Below are positions 1 to 9,204 of a stretch of DNA of 64,000 nucleotides, piece by piece. A model generated the notes under the pieces. It was not told the DNA's origin, did no database searches, and saw only the letters and a list, made by a program, of their open reading frames with translations. The stretch lies in assembly GCA_041628225.1 (NCBI GenBank), contig JBFKPQ010000001.1:62001-126000 (forward strand), in the 5' to 3' direction. Every line of letters begins with the position of its first letter. Position 1 is the first letter of the stretch. Made by a program: the position numbers and the translations under genes. Origin of the DNA: JBFKPQ01 sp041628225 (GTDB taxonomy: Bacteria > Actinomycetota > Acidimicrobiia > Spongiisociales > JAENVV01).

Positions 1-255
1 GCCGCCTGTGCCACGATCTGTGTCTATTCCGTCGCGGCGGCCGCTCCCGGCCCGGATGTCGTGGAAGCCGTGGTGTTTCAATCACCCGCGTCGGTCCACG
101 GTTGGGCCATGACACGCTCGTTCGACGCACACGTCGTCGCCTGCAACGGGAGGGCCACCCGCTCGGCGCTCACGGACCACGCGCGCGACCCCGATGTGTT
201 CGTCCCGGATCACGATTACTCCTCCCTCGCGTCCGCCCTGGCTGCCAGGTTCTGA
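1..255 (+). CDS. hemD: Uroporphyrinogen-III synthase-like protein, C-terminal fragment
   Basis: Open from the first base of the window in frame 1 and ending at TGA 253-255, giving 84 visible residues; the start lies outside the window. The fragment contains AVVFQSPASVHGW followed by VVACNGRATRSAL and ends VPDHDYSSLASALAARF. This resembles the HemD C-terminal half, where a 'vvFtSpssv' strand is followed by a 'viaiGpaTaaal' strand and a terminal helix. HemD cyclises hydroxymethylbilane to uroporphyrinogen III in tetrapyrrole synthesis. The call rests on pattern resemblance in a short fragment. The canonical Gly-Pro is Asn-Gly here, so it could be a diverged paralogue. Confidence 0.6.
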   Translation, partial: AACATICVYSVAAAAPGPDVVEAVVFQSPASVHGWAMTRSFDAHVVACNGRATRSALTDHARDPDVFVPDHDYSSLASALAARF

Positions 256-263
256 CAGGAAGC
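253..263 (+). promoter_or_regulatory. Box TGACAGGAAGC upstream of aapJ
   Basis: TGACAGGAAGC lies about 100 bp before the aapJ start. It matches, at 10 of 11 bases, the start of a 15-base box found before the sugar-binding-protein gene (28224-28238) and the peptide-binding-protein gene (51751-51765). The role is unknown; a shared activator or repressor site is inferred. Confidence 0.4.
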
Positions 264-265
264 AG

Positions 266-295
266 TTGTCAACCGCCGGATGGGGGCGCTATGTT
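266..295 (+). promoter_or_regulatory. Putative promoter of the aapJQMP operon
   Basis: TTGTCA (266-271) and TATGTT (290-295) are separated by 18 bases. They fit a primary-sigma -35 and an actinobacterial TANNNT -10, about 65 bp before the aapJ ATG. Confidence 0.4.
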
Positions 296-300
296 GCCTC

Positions 301-318
301 AGCCGCCTTCCGGCGGCT
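301..318 (+). other. 5' leader hairpin of aapJ
   Basis: AGCCGCC (301-307) and GGCGGCT (312-318) form a perfect 7-bp stem with a 4-base loop between the predicted promoter and the aapJ ribosome-binding site. It may stabilise the 5' end of the message. No ligand-binding architecture is visible. Confidence 0.4.
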
Positions 319-359
319 ATCCCTGGTGCGTACATCGCACTCGCAGGCTAAGGAGAACC

Positions 360-1556
360 ATGAGAAGCAAGCGATATCTTCTCGCGATCCTTGTGGTGCT
401 GGGACTCGTGGCAGTCGCATGTACGGCTGATGAGACCACCACCACGGACGCGACGACCCCTGATTCCCCCACGGCGACCACTGCAGCTGGTGGTGGCGAC
501 ACCCCGGCCACGACGGCCGGCGACGTAGGTGCCCAGCCCGGTGGCGGCGCAACGCTCGATGAGGTGCGCGCTCGCGGCGTCCTGAAGTGTGGAGTGTCCG
601 GCTCGGCCGTGGCGTTCTCGGAGACCCAGCCCGACGGTTCGGTCACCGGTTTCGACGCCGACTTCTGCCGCGCCGTTGCAGCAGCCGTCCTCGGCGATGC
701 CACGGCCGTCGAGATGCCGGCTCTTACCGCAGCCGAGCGCTTCACCGTGCTCGCCTCCGGTGAGATCGACGTGCTGATCCGCAACACGACGTACACCCAG
801 TCCCGTGACACGACGTTGGGTCTGGACTTCGGGCCGACGACCTACTTCGACGGTCAAGGCATCATGGGCAAGGCGGAGCGAGGCTTCACGGCAGACTCCA
901 CGCTGGCCGACGTCGATGGAGCGATCCTCTGCACGAACGCCGGTACCACGACCGAGAAGAACATCACCGAGGGTGCTGCTCAGGCCGGTGCCACGATCCA
1001 GCTGTCGACCGTCGAGACCTTCCCGGAGGCGCTCGAAGGCTTCAAGGCGGGTACGTGTGACCTCGTGACGACGGACGCCTCGGGTCTGGTCGGCAACAAG
1101 GTCTCGGCCGAGCGCAACGGTGAGATCGCCGAGGGCGACTGGGTCGTGTTCCCCCGTGCTCCGATCTCCAAGGAGCCGCTGGGTCCGGTGTACCGCCAGA
1201 ACGACAGCCAGTGGGCTGACATCGTCAACTGGGTCGTCTACGCCACCTTCATCGCCGATGAGAAGGGCGTGACCTCGGCCAACATCGATGATGTGATCGC
1301 CGGTATCACCTATGCCGCCGACGGCACGCTCGAGTCGGGCGATCCCGAGCTCGGACGTCTGTTCGGCGTCGGCGCCGACGAGCTGCAGACCTCGATGGGA
1401 CTGGACGCCGATGCGTTCTACCAGGTGGTCAAGCAGGTCGGTAGCTACGGCGAGATCTTCGATCGCAACCTGAACCCGGTTGGTCTGTTCCGCGACGGTA
1501 CGCCGAACGCGCAGTGGACCGACGGTGGTCTCATCTACGCACCGCCGGCTCGGTAG
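360..1556 (+). CDS. aapJ: Polar amino-acid ABC transporter substrate-binding lipoprotein (AapJ/BztA type)
   Basis: Predicted lipid-anchored receptor that captures polar L-amino acids and delivers them to the permease encoded next door. The ATG at 360 has AGGAGA directly upstream, giving 398 residues. Longer in-frame extensions upstream lack a ribosome site. A signal peptide ends at a lipobox (AVAC, Cys21), followed by a Thr/Ala/Gly-rich linker to about residue 60. The domain starts with TLDEVRARGVLKCGVSG and continues with GFDADFCRAVAAAVLG, typical of the AapJ/BztA branch of SBP_bac_3 proteins. The length is ordinary for a lipoprotein version with a linker. It heads the aapJQMP operon and is followed by two hairpins that probably separate its expression from that of the permeases. 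Confidence 0.92.
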   Translation: MRSKRYLLAILVVLGLVAVACTADETTTTDATTPDSPTATTAAGGGDTPATTAGDVGAQPGGGATLDEVRARGVLKCGVSGSAVAFSETQPDGSVTGFDADFCRAVAAAVLGDATAVEMPALTAAERFTVLASGEIDVLIRNTTYTQSRDTTLGLDFGPTTYFDGQGIMGKAERGFTADSTLADVDGAILCTNAGTTTEKNITEGAAQAGATIQLSTVETFPEALEGFKAGTCDLVTTDASGLVGNKVSAERNGEIAEGDWVVFPRAPISKEPLGPVYRQNDSQWADIVNWVVYATFIADEKGVTSANIDDVIAGITYAADGTLESGDPELGRLFGVGADELQTSMGLDADAFYQVVKQVGSYGEIFDRNLNPVGLFRDGTPNAQWTDGGLIYAPPAR

Positions 1557-1569
1557 TCGACGGTCTGAA

Positions 1570-1621
1570 CCGCCGACTCGTCGGCGGAAAAATATCGAGG
1601 GGGGGCGCCATCGGCGCCCCC
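1570..1621 (+). terminator. Tandem hairpins after aapJ (attenuator or mRNA 3' stabiliser)
   Basis: Two perfect stems follow the stop codon. The first pairs CCGCCGAC (1570-1577) with GTCGGCGG (1580-1587) and is followed by AAAAATAT. The second pairs GGGGGCGCC (1601-1609) with GGCGCCCCC (1613-1621) and is followed by GCTTGCTTT. The T-run is weak and the permease gene follows at 1680, so partial termination or stabilisation of the receptor message is more likely than a full stop. Confidence 0.6.
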
Positions 1622-1679
1622 GCTTGCTTTATGGTGGACGAGGCCCGTCGACCGACGCGCCTGGAGGCGAGAGCGAATC

Positions 1680-3215
1680 GTGACGACCACCATCCAACGG
1701 CCAAAGCGACCGCCGGTTTGGCGCGACATCACGGTCCTGAAGTGGACGGCGCAGATCGTGTTCCTGTTCCTGGTCGTCGGTCTCTTCTGGGTATTGGGCA
1801 CCGAGGCGGTCGACAACCTCCGCGCCCAGAACATCCCGCTGTCGACCGACTTCCTCTCGCGGCCCGTCGGCATCACGCTCGGCGAGGGTTTCAACACCAC
1901 GCCCGGGTCGGGAATCGAGGCGATCGCCGTCGGGATCGTCAACATGCTGCGCGTCACCATCTCGGGCATCATCGCGGCCACGATCCTCGGCATCATCGTC
2001 GGCGTCAGCCGCCTTTCGAGCAACTGGCTCGTCAACAAGGTCGCAACGGGTTACATCGAGATCATCCGCAACATCCCCCTCCTCGTCCAGATCGTGTTCT
2101 GGCTGGTGGTGGTGCAGACGTTCGAGGAGTTGACGGTCGAGGATCGTGGTGAGGGGTTGTTCTACGCGTCGCCAAAGGGCTTCGCCTTCGCCTGGTTTCG
2201 GCCCACTGAGACCCGCTGGCAGTGGGTGGCATTCGTCGCCATCGGGCTCGCGGTCGCTTGGTTCGTCTATCGCTGGCGGATCAAGATCCAAGAGTCAGGC
2301 GCGCACGACGCCCACGCCTTCGCGTGGTCGGGCGGTGTGCTCCTGGCATTCGCCGTGGTCGGCCTGTTCGCGCATCCGCTCATGGGTGTCTTCGGATGGA
2401 TCTTTGGTGCGATCGCCTGGGTCTTCGGCAATGTCCCGCTGTTCGTCTTCCAGCTGCTGCTGGCGGGGCTCGCTCTGTACATCGGCTGGCGGGTGATCTC
2501 CACCCGGCTCGACGAGCTCCGTACCCCGGCCGGACTGGGCAAGCTTTCCGACGACGACTGGTACCGGCTGATCATGGCCGGCGTCTTGGGCCTCGCCGGA
2601 GCGATCTTCTTCCTCGTCTCGGATGGCGTGGTCGGCAACATCATGGGCCGCACGCCATTGTTCGGCGCCCGGGTCGGTCTCGAGCCGTTGTTCAGCTCGT
2701 TCGCCGATCGATTCTCGTTCTCGGGTGGTTGGCCGTTCGATTTCTCGCCGGCCCTGGTGGCCGGTGATCGGTTCGTGAACTTCGATCTCGCGGCCGGCAA
2801 GGTCATGACCCCGGCGTTCTTCGCACTCTGGACCGGGGTCACGCTCTACACGGCCGCGTTCATCGGCGAAGCGGTGCGAGCCGGCATCATGGCGGTCCCG
2901 CGCGGCCAGACCGAAGCTGGCCTGGCGGTCGGTCTCAAGCGCGGTCAGCTCCTCCGCATGATCGTGCTGCCCCAGGCGTTCCGGATCATCCTCCCGCCGA
3001 TCGGCAACCAGTACCTCAACCTCGCCAAGAATACGTCGCTCGGTATCGCCGTCGCCTACTCCGAGCTGGTGCAGGTGGGTCAGACCATCTTCAACCAGAC
3101 CGGTCAGACGATCCCCGTATTCATCATCTGGATGCTGTGGTTCTCGTTCGTGAGCCTCTCGCTGTCGGCGGTCGTCAACGCCTGGAACAGGCGTCTCAAA
3201 CTGGTGGAGCGCTGA
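1680..3215 (+). CDS. aapQ: Amino-acid ABC transporter permease, AapQ type
   Basis: Inner-membrane permease of the polar amino-acid importer, 511 residues. It starts at GTG with GGAGG about 10 bases upstream. The N-terminal core (VNMLRVTISGIIAATILGIIVGVSRLS) is the usual HisMQ-type start. The C-terminal half carries the EAA loop (GEAVRAGIMAVPRGQTEAGLAVGL) that contacts the ATPase. Between them lies a long insertion, roughly residues 160-390, with several hydrophobic segments. Rhizobial AapQ has about 400 residues and already carries an insert, so this one is larger. One base separates its TGA from the ATG of the partner permease. Confidence 0.9.
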   Translation: MTTTIQRPKRPPVWRDITVLKWTAQIVFLFLVVGLFWVLGTEAVDNLRAQNIPLSTDFLSRPVGITLGEGFNTTPGSGIEAIAVGIVNMLRVTISGIIAATILGIIVGVSRLSSNWLVNKVATGYIEIIRNIPLLVQIVFWLVVVQTFEELTVEDRGEGLFYASPKGFAFAWFRPTETRWQWVAFVAIGLAVAWFVYRWRIKIQESGAHDAHAFAWSGGVLLAFAVVGLFAHPLMGVFGWIFGAIAWVFGNVPLFVFQLLLAGLALYIGWRVISTRLDELRTPAGLGKLSDDDWYRLIMAGVLGLAGAIFFLVSDGVVGNIMGRTPLFGARVGLEPLFSSFADRFSFSGGWPFDFSPALVAGDRFVNFDLAAGKVMTPAFFALWTGVTLYTAAFIGEAVRAGIMAVPRGQTEAGLAVGLKRGQLLRMIVLPQAFRIILPPIGNQYLNLAKNTSLGIAVAYSELVQVGQTIFNQTGQTIPVFIIWMLWFSFVSLSLSAVVNAWNRRLKLVER

Positions 3216-3216
3216 T

Positions 3217-5058
3217 ATGGACGAGATGACGTCGGTCGCGGCCGTTCCGGAGTCGCCACCCGAGCCGCCGCCCCACGGCCCGGTCCTCTGGCTCAAGAAC
3301 AACCTGTTCTCGGGTGCGCTCAACACCGCACTGACCCTGTTCCTCACCCCGGTCCTGTTGCTGTCGATTCGTGGTGTCTTGGGCTGGGCGGTCGATCCGC
3401 TCCGCAAGTGGCCGGCCGTGACGACCAACGCTCGGCTCCTGTCGGTGCAGGCGTATCCCGAAGCGCATTTCATCCGGGTGTGGATCGCGGTCGGGATCGT
3501 CGCCACGCTCTCGGGTCTCTCGGCCGCCGCGTGGGGTCTGGGAGGCCGCATGACGGTGCGCCGCATCGCCAAGGGTATGAAGGTGGCCGGAGCCATCTTG
3601 TTGGGCGTGGCCTTGATCACGCCGGGTCTCTTCACCGACTTCGGTTCCTTCCGCCTCTGGTTGATCGTCCTCGGCGCCGGCCTGCTCGGCGGAGGACTTG
3701 CCTGGACTGCTGCGCTCGGCATGCGCGCCAAGGACGTCCGCATCCCCACGATGTCGGTGATCGGGCTTCTGCTGCTTGCGTTGATCGGGTTCCTGTGGAT
3801 CGTGCAACTGCCCGTTTCCAATGTGCTCGTCGACGGCGAGCGCATCATCACCTACGAGCCGCTGGCCAACTCGACCAAGCTGCCGTGGACGATGATCATC
3901 GTCATCCTGGCGGCGGCCTACCTCATCGGCACGATGATCCGGTCAGCCGTCCCGAACCTGCAGCGGATCTTGTCGATGCTGTGGTTCCTGTCCTTCCCCT
4001 TCACCCTGATGATCGTGATGCGGGCACCCGACATCGAGTGGGACAAGGTCGTGGCGATCGACCTTCCCATCTTCCTGCTCGTCGGGGTGGTCGGTTCGGT
4101 GGCGTTCTACTGGATGGGCAACCCGTCGACCGGTGAGGCAGGCCGCATCGTTGCTGCGCTGTGGGTGGTCGGCATCGTGCTGTGGATGTGGCAGTCGTGG
4201 CGGGTCGACGTGCCGGCCGCCCTCGACTTCACCGTCGTGCTGTTGTTCAAAGCTGCGGTGTTCCTCGGCGCGCTGTTCGCCACCGCCGCCCCCAGCTTCG
4301 GTGGCCCGCGCGCCGCTCGACTGCGGTATCTCGGGATGTGGTGGTCGGCGCTGTTCCTGCTCGTCGTGGCGTTCCGACTGGGAGAGGCGCGGTCGATCCT
4401 CGAACTCGGCGGGGCCTCGTTTGTCGGGGGTCTCGCTCTGACGTTCACCCTGGCCATCGCCGGTATCGGGCTGTCGTTCCCGCTGGGCATCCTCCTGGCG
4501 CTCGGCCGCTCGTCGACGATGCCGATCATTCGAACCATCTCGACGGGCTATATCGAACTCGTCCGCTCGGTGCCACTGATCACCTGGCTGTTCGTCGGCT
4601 CGAACCTGCTGCCGCTCTTCTTGCCTGCAGAGGTCGAACTGGACCAGGTGGTCCGGGCGATCGCAGCCATCGCCCTGTTCTCGGCGGCCTATCTGGCCGA
4701 GAACGTCCGAGGCGGTCTCCAGTCGATACCGAAGGGCCAATACGAGGCCGCCGACGCGGTTGGCATGTCCACCGTGCAGAAGATCTCGCTCATCACGATG
4801 CCACAAGCGCTGCGGGCGGTCATCCCGGCGCTGGTCGGGCAGGTCATCGCCCTCTTCAAGGACACCTCGCTGGTGGCCATCATCGGGCTGTTCGACCTCT
4901 TGTACATCGCCCGGAGCGTCATTCCCGGCCAGAGCGCCAACCTCGGTTCGATCATGGTGACGACGGTCACGGCGGCCGTGGTCTATTGGGTGTTCACGTT
5001 CAGCTTCTCGCGAGCCTCGATGCGGCTCGAGAAGAGGCTCGGACTCGGTGAGCGTTAG
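3217..5058 (+). CDS. aapM: Amino-acid ABC transporter permease, AapM type, with very long N-terminal membrane region
   Basis: Second permease of the importer, 613 residues; ATG 3217 follows the aapQ stop by one base. The recognisable permease begins only near residue 405 ([21 protein letters not shown]). Its EAA loop is [21 protein letters not shown], followed by [15 protein letters not shown]. The preceding 400 residues are very hydrophobic, and I count about ten candidate membrane spans. They start with the family's [18 protein letters not shown] segment. Rhizobial AapM has roughly 380 residues, so about 230 residues are extra here. Confidence 0.88.
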   Translation: MDEMTSVAAVPESPPEPPPHGPVLWLKNNLFSGALNTALTLFLTPVLLLSIRGVLGWAVDPLRKWPAVTTNARLLSVQAYPEAHFIRVWIAVGIVATLSGLSAAAWGLGGRMTVRRIAKGMKVAGAILLGVALITPGLFTDFGSFRLWLIVLGAGLLGGGLAWTAALGMRAKDVRIPTMSVIGLLLLALIGFLWIVQLPVSNVLVDGERIITYEPLANSTKLPWTMIIVILAAAYLIGTMIRSAVPNLQRILSMLWFLSFPFTLMIVMRAPDIEWDKVVAIDLPIFLLVGVVGSVAFYWMGNPSTGEAGRIVAALWVVGIVLWMWQSWRVDVPAALDFTVVLLFKAAVFLGALFATAAPSFGGPRAARLRYLGMWWSALFLLVVAFRLGEARSILELGGASFVGGLALTFTLAIAGIGLSFPLGILLALGRSSTMPIIRTISTGYIELVRSVPLITWLFVGSNLLPLFLPAEVELDQVVRAIAAIALFSAAYLAENVRGGLQSIPKGQYEAADAVGMSTVQKISLITMPQALRAVIPALVGQVIALFKDTSLVAIIGLFDLLYIARSVIPGQSANLGSIMVTTVTAAVVYWVFTFSFSRASMRLEKRLGLGER

Positions 5059-5066
5059 GAGAAACG

Positions 5067-5801
5067 GTGAGCGAAGAGATCATCCAGTGCAGAGGCGTCA
5101 AGAAGTGGTTCGGTGACTTCCAGGCCCTGAAAGGCATCGACCTCGATGTCACCAAGGGCGAGGTCGTCGTCATCATCGGACCGTCCGGCTCGGGCAAGTC
5201 GACGTTCATTCGTTGTATCAACCGGCTCGAGGTCCACCAGGAGGGCCAGATCGTCGTCGACGGTATCGAACTGACCAACGACGTCCGGAACATAGAAGCC
5301 ATCCGCAAGGACGTCGGCATGGTATTCCAGTCCTTCAACCTGTTCCCACATCTCACCGTGATGGACAACATCGCGCTCGCTCCGGTCTGGGTGAAGAAGA
5401 AGCCCAAGCAGGAGGCCATCGCCTTCGGCCGCAGTCTCCTCGAACGGGTCGGCATCCCCGAACAGGCGGAGAAGTACCCCGGCCAGCTGTCCGGCGGTCA
5501 GCAGCAGCGCGTGGCCATCGCCCGGGCGCTCGCCATGGAACCGAAGATCATGCTGTTCGACGAGCCGACCTCGGCGCTCGACCCTGAGATGGTCAAAGAA
5601 GTGCTCGACGCGATGAAGGAACTGGCCAAGTCGGGTATGACGATGCTGGTCGTGACCCACGAGATGGGCTTCGCTCGGGAAGTCGCCGACCGCGTGCTCT
5701 TCTTCGACTTCGGGGAGATCGTCGAAGCGGGCACGCCGGAGCACTTCTTCACCAACCCGCAGCACGATCGCACGAAGCTGTTCCTGAGTCAGATCCTCTG
5801 A
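5067..5801 (+). CDS. aapP: Amino-acid ABC transporter ATP-binding protein
   Basis: Cytoplasmic ATPase of the importer, 244 residues, starting at GTG with TAGGAGA upstream. Walker A is GPSGSGKS, the Q-loop follows in [10 protein letters not shown], the signature is LSGGQQQR, Walker B is [11 protein letters not shown], and the H-loop is VVTHEMGFA. Length and motifs match the GlnQ/AapP family. As the last gene of aapJQMP it presumably powers both permeases. Confidence 0.95.
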   Translation: MSEEIIQCRGVKKWFGDFQALKGIDLDVTKGEVVVIIGPSGSGKSTFIRCINRLEVHQEGQIVVDGIELTNDVRNIEAIRKDVGMVFQSFNLFPHLTVMDNIALAPVWVKKKPKQEAIAFGRSLLERVGIPEQAEKYPGQLSGGQQQRVAIARALAMEPKIMLFDEPTSALDPEMVKEVLDAMKELAKSGMTMLVVTHEMGFAREVADRVLFFDFGEIVEAGTPEHFFTNPQHDRTKLFLSQIL

Positions 5802-5824
5802 TCTGATCTCCTACCCTGGGCGCC

Positions 5825-7138
5825 ATGCACAGGGTGCGCACCCTCATGGCGTGTCTGCTGGCCGTCGTGGCCGCCTGTGGTGGCGACGCGTCCACCACGA
5901 GCTCGGCCCCCACTACGACGACGGTCGCCGTGACGACCACGACACGCCCGGTGGCCACCACGACGACGCTCAGCCGGTTCGTCGAAGCACCGGCGACCGT
6001 TGACTCAGTCCACTACGTGATCGAGCTTGGCGCTCTCGTCCGCGAGCCCGGCCTGACCGACATCGACTTCGACGTCACCGTCGAGGGCGACATCGTCGGC
6101 GACCGCGAGCAGTACTCCGTCCTCACCCGGTACGGCGTCACCGTCTTCGAGGAGCAGTTCGTGCTCATCGGTGACGAAGCGTGGATCAAAGAGGGGCGCA
6201 AGCCGTGGCGGGTCTACGATCCCGATCTCGAAGGAGAGCTGGACGAGCCGAGTGCCGCCGCCGTCCTCGGCGACTACGACGATCTGTACGACGGACTGTC
6301 GGAGCTCGACTGGGCGATCGAGACCGTCGACGGCAAGCGCGCCCGTCGCTATGCACTCCCCACCGACCGGCGGCTTCGCTTGATCGATTGGCTCCCGAAC
6401 GATCTCTTCTCCGTCGTGACCTCTGCCGACGATCTCGCCATCGACGTGTGGATCGATGCCGACACCAACGATCTCCTGCGCGTGGCCATGGACATGAAGG
6501 GGGGACCCGATCTGTTGGCGACCGAAGGGTTCGACCCGGACGAGTTCGCCGACGGTACGGACGTCACGATGACCGTCACGGTCGAATTCAGCGAACACGG
6601 CTCCGATCGGATCGTCGTCCGGGAGCCGCTCCTCGTCGGATCCGACGGCGTACCGGAGGGTCTCTTCCTGTACGAAGAACCGGACTTCGGGTATCGCCTG
6701 CTCCTGCCGCTCGATTGGGAGCTGTTGCCCAGCGAGAGCTATCCGGGTTTCGACATCCCCTTGCTGACGCTGCCCCCCTTCGACGTCCCGGAGGACGTTG
6801 TCCTCACCCTCTCGGTCGAAGACCTCCGCTCCGAACCGGGCTTGCGGGCCGAGGACTATGCCCTCATCCATGTCGACGTCTATGCCGGCCGGGCCGATTA
6901 CGAGATCCGCGTCAGCGAGCGCACCGAGGTAGATGGCATACCCGGATGGCGGGTGGTCGCCGACGTCGCCGACATCGACGCGCCGTACACACTGGAGTCC
7001 GTCGTGGTGCTCGTCGGGACGGATGGGTACGCCCTCGACTACGTCGGTTACGACGGGTGGTACGAGGAGACGGAGGAAGTGCGAACCCTGATCCTCGAAT
7101 CGTTCGAGTTCTGGGAGCCCGAAGCCGGCTCCACCTGA
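5825..7138 (+). CDS. Secreted lipoprotein, LppX/LprG-like N-terminal domain
   Basis: Predicted exported lipoprotein of 437 residues. The signal peptide ends in a lipobox (AVVAAC, Cys18), followed by a Thr-rich linker to about residue 50. Residues about 55-270 contain DFDVTVEGDIVGDREQYSV, VLIGDEAWIKEGRKPWRVYD and WIDADTNDLLRVAMD. This is the strand pattern of LppX/LprG or LolA-like lipid-carrier folds. Residues about 280-430 form a second domain (FGYRLLLPLDWELLP, ending in TLILESFEFW) like the PsbP-type domains of other actinobacterial lipoproteins. The substrate is unknown. It lies 24 bp after aapP and may be co-transcribed. Confidence 0.65.
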   Translation: MHRVRTLMACLLAVVAACGGDASTTSSAPTTTTVAVTTTTRPVATTTTLSRFVEAPATVDSVHYVIELGALVREPGLTDIDFDVTVEGDIVGDREQYSVLTRYGVTVFEEQFVLIGDEAWIKEGRKPWRVYDPDLEGELDEPSAAAVLGDYDDLYDGLSELDWAIETVDGKRARRYALPTDRRLRLIDWLPNDLFSVVTSADDLAIDVWIDADTNDLLRVAMDMKGGPDLLATEGFDPDEFADGTDVTMTVTVEFSEHGSDRIVVREPLLVGSDGVPEGLFLYEEPDFGYRLLLPLDWELLPSESYPGFDIPLLTLPPFDVPEDVVLTLSVEDLRSEPGLRAEDYALIHVDVYAGRADYEIRVSERTEVDGIPGWRVVADVADIDAPYTLESVVVLVGTDGYALDYVGYDGWYEETEEVRTLILESFEFWEPEAGST

Positions 7139-7213
7139 TTGTGACCATCGGCCCGATGAGGCCGATCCGATCTGTCCCTACCATCGCGGCAGACACCATG
7201 AGGAGACGACCCG

Positions 7214-7570
7214 ATGCATGGACCGCACCATGATGTGATCGGTGCCCTTCGGCAGCCCAGCCGTGACCTGCGCGACGCCATTCCCGCCACTTGGAGCGCC
7301 TTCAGCCAGCTCCACAAGGAAGCCCTGGCCGACGGAGCTCTGCCAGGCCACATCAAAGAACTCATCGCGCTCGCCATCTCCGTCGTCGACGGCTGTGATG
7401 GTTGTGTGGCCTATCACGCCCGCGGCGCTGCCCACCAGGGGGCGACGGAGGAAGAAGCGGCCGAGGCCATCGGTGTGAGTCTGCTGATGGCCGGAGGACC
7501 TGCGACCATCTGGGGTCCGAGAGCCCTCGAGGCGTTTCGCGAGTTCAGGGAGACGGCGCCGGCTCAGTGA
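7214..7570 (+). CDS. Carboxymuconolactone decarboxylase/AhpD-family protein
   Basis: 118 residues; AGGAGAC lies seven bases before the ATG. The AhpD core is clear: LPGHIKELIALAISVVDGCDGCVAYHARGA, with the redox pair Cys61-x2-Cys64 and His68. Small members of this family act as alkylhydroperoxidase-like or disulfide reductases. The substrate cannot be told from sequence. It stands alone between a lipoprotein and a serine hydrolase. Confidence 0.85.
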   Translation: MHGPHHDVIGALRQPSRDLRDAIPATWSAFSQLHKEALADGALPGHIKELIALAISVVDGCDGCVAYHARGAAHQGATEEEAAEAIGVSLLMAGGPATIWGPRALEAFREFRETAPAQ

Positions 7571-7634
7571 TCCCGGCCCTCGGCGGGAGCTCGGTGCGGC
7601 CGGCCACTGATACGTCAGCGATCACCGGCTTGCG

Positions 7635-8651
7635 ATGAGCGAGAATCGGCAGCACATGGATGCCATCGTGCACGCGTTCGGCAAGGCGCCGACCAGGGTC
7701 CCCGCCATCGTTGCCGGATGCTCGATGAGCGGTCGGCACGTCGTGGTCGGGATGGGCGACGCGGCGTCGTCGCCGGAGCCGGGATCGATGGCATGGGAGA
7801 TCGGCTCGATCACGAAGGTCTTCACTGGGTTGCTGTTGGCGGAGATGGTGACGCGCGGCGAGGTGGGACTCGACGATCCGCTGGGGCGGTATGTCCCGAC
7901 CGACGTTGCCGCACGGCTGCCGGCCGAAGAGGATCAGCCGACACTCCGCATGCTGGCCTCGCACACCGCCGGGCTCCCGCGGATCCCCAGGCAGTGGCTG
8001 AGCCGGCTCAGGAAAAGCGACGATCCGTATGCCGTCCTGTCCGAAGACGACGTGTTCGAGGCGATTGGATCGCACACCGTCCGGCCGGCGAAGACCCGGT
8101 TCTCGTATTCGAACTTCGGTGCCGGACTGCTGGGCCACCTGTTGGGACGTGCCGTGGGACAAACCTACGAAGACCTCGTCGCGCGACGAATCATTCAGCC
8201 GCTGGGCCTCGCCTCGACGGGATTCGCCGAGATCGACGTGTTCCAGGGGGTCCGAAGGGGAAAGCCCACACCTGCGTGGACGTTCGGTGCTCTGGCGGGA
8301 GCGGGTGCGATCCGGTCGACGGCCCACGACATGCTCACCTTCGCGGATGCCTACCTCCAGGCTCCCGACGGCCCGCTGGGTGAGGCGTTTCTGGTGTCGG
8401 AGCAACCCGTGGTGCGGTCGCGGTCCGGGGGAGTGGCGCTTGGTTGGCTCCTGCTCCGCCGGGCCAAAGACCCGGACGGCACCGTGCGTTGGCAGAACGG
8501 GGGGACCTTCGGCGGATCGAGCTTCCTCGTCGTGGATCGGCCGCGACAATCCGCCGTCGTCTCGTTCGGCAACACCGGTCCGAGCCTGCTGCGCGCGCCT
8601 CTCGACCATGCGTCGCTGGAGTTGTTCGACTCGATGACGCCGGTGCCATGA
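7635..8651 (+). CDS. Serine hydrolase, class C beta-lactamase family
   Basis: 338 residues. The nucleophile motif is SITK (Ser58, Lys61), the second is YSN near residue 157, and HTAGLP lies between them. This places it among AmpC/EstB/penicillin-binding-protein-like hydrolases of the Beta-lactamase family. No signal peptide is evident, so it is probably a cytoplasmic esterase or peptidase, not a resistance enzyme. No good ribosome site precedes ATG 7635; the second Met (residue 8, at 7656) is an alternative start. Confidence 0.8.
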   Translation: MSENRQHMDAIVHAFGKAPTRVPAIVAGCSMSGRHVVVGMGDAASSPEPGSMAWEIGSITKVFTGLLLAEMVTRGEVGLDDPLGRYVPTDVAARLPAEEDQPTLRMLASHTAGLPRIPRQWLSRLRKSDDPYAVLSEDDVFEAIGSHTVRPAKTRFSYSNFGAGLLGHLLGRAVGQTYEDLVARRIIQPLGLASTGFAEIDVFQGVRRGKPTPAWTFGALAGAGAIRSTAHDMLTFADAYLQAPDGPLGEAFLVSEQPVVRSRSGGVALGWLLLRRAKDPDGTVRWQNGGTFGGSSFLVVDRPRQSAVVSFGNTGPSLLRAPLDHASLELFDSMTPVP

Positions 8652-8697
8652 CCGGTGTGAGTCATGGTGGGCGGGTGCGCACCGATATCCTGGCCCG

Positions 8698-9204
8698 ATG
8701 CGCACAGTGATCGCCATGGCGATGGTGCTGGCGGCGTGCGGGACTGCGGCGCCGACGGTGACCTCGGCGCCGCCCACGACCATCCCGCCATCCACGACGA
8801 TGCGACCTGCAGCCGTCGAACAACTCCCGTTGTGTCAGACGGCCCCGTACGTGCTGACCGATCTGCCGGAGGGCTTCGATGCGGCTGCGACGGACCCGAA
8901 CGCGGTCGAGCGCGACGTCCACACGTCCGTGCCCGGTACCTGGTCGGCTGTGTGGGCCGGAAGCGCCGGAGCGCCGGTCATGGCGCTCATCAGGGGAACG
9001 CTGCCCGCCGAGAACTGGGTGGGTACCACCGAGCGGGTGCTGGTGGCCGGTCGGCAAGCGGCCCTGGGACCGTTGCCCGACGGCGTGTGGGGTGTGGCAT
9101 GGTTCGAGTCCGAGGCGCGCTGTGACCTCTACACGCTGTTGATCTACCCGCCGGGCACCAGGGATGATGCCCGACGGGTAGCCGAGTCGATCGAACGCCG
9201 CTAG
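8698..9204 (+). CDS. Small secreted lipoprotein of unknown function
   Basis: 168 residues. A short signal peptide ends in LAAC (Cys14), followed by a Thr/Pro-rich linker to about residue 38. The mature part has three cysteines (LPLCQTAPYVL near the start and RCDLYTLLIYPPG near the end) and no recognised domain. Its TAG stop shares the palindrome CTAG with the stop of the convergent SPFH gene. Confidence 0.65.
   Translation: MRTVIAMAMVLAACGTAAPTVTSAPPTTIPPSTTMRPAAVEQLPLCQTAPYVLTDLPEGFDAAATDPNAVERDVHTSVPGTWSAVWAGSAGAPVMALIRGTLPAENWVGTTERVLVAGRQAALGPLPDGVWGVAWFESEARCDLYTLLIYPPGTRDDARRVAESIERR

Noticed and set aside
102..359. N-terminal extension of the aapJ frame
   Set aside because: It overlaps hemD, has no ribosome site and would bury the signal peptide; ATG 360 has AGGAGA and starts a standard lipoprotein signal.
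2295..3851. 518-codon minus-strand frame across aapQ and aapM
   Set aside because: Charged low-complexity translation opposite two clear permeases.
7635..8651. Antibiotic-resistance beta-lactamase
   Set aside because: The SITK and YSN motifs define the broad serine-hydrolase family, but no signal peptide or class C-specific features are visible, so a resistance role is not supported.
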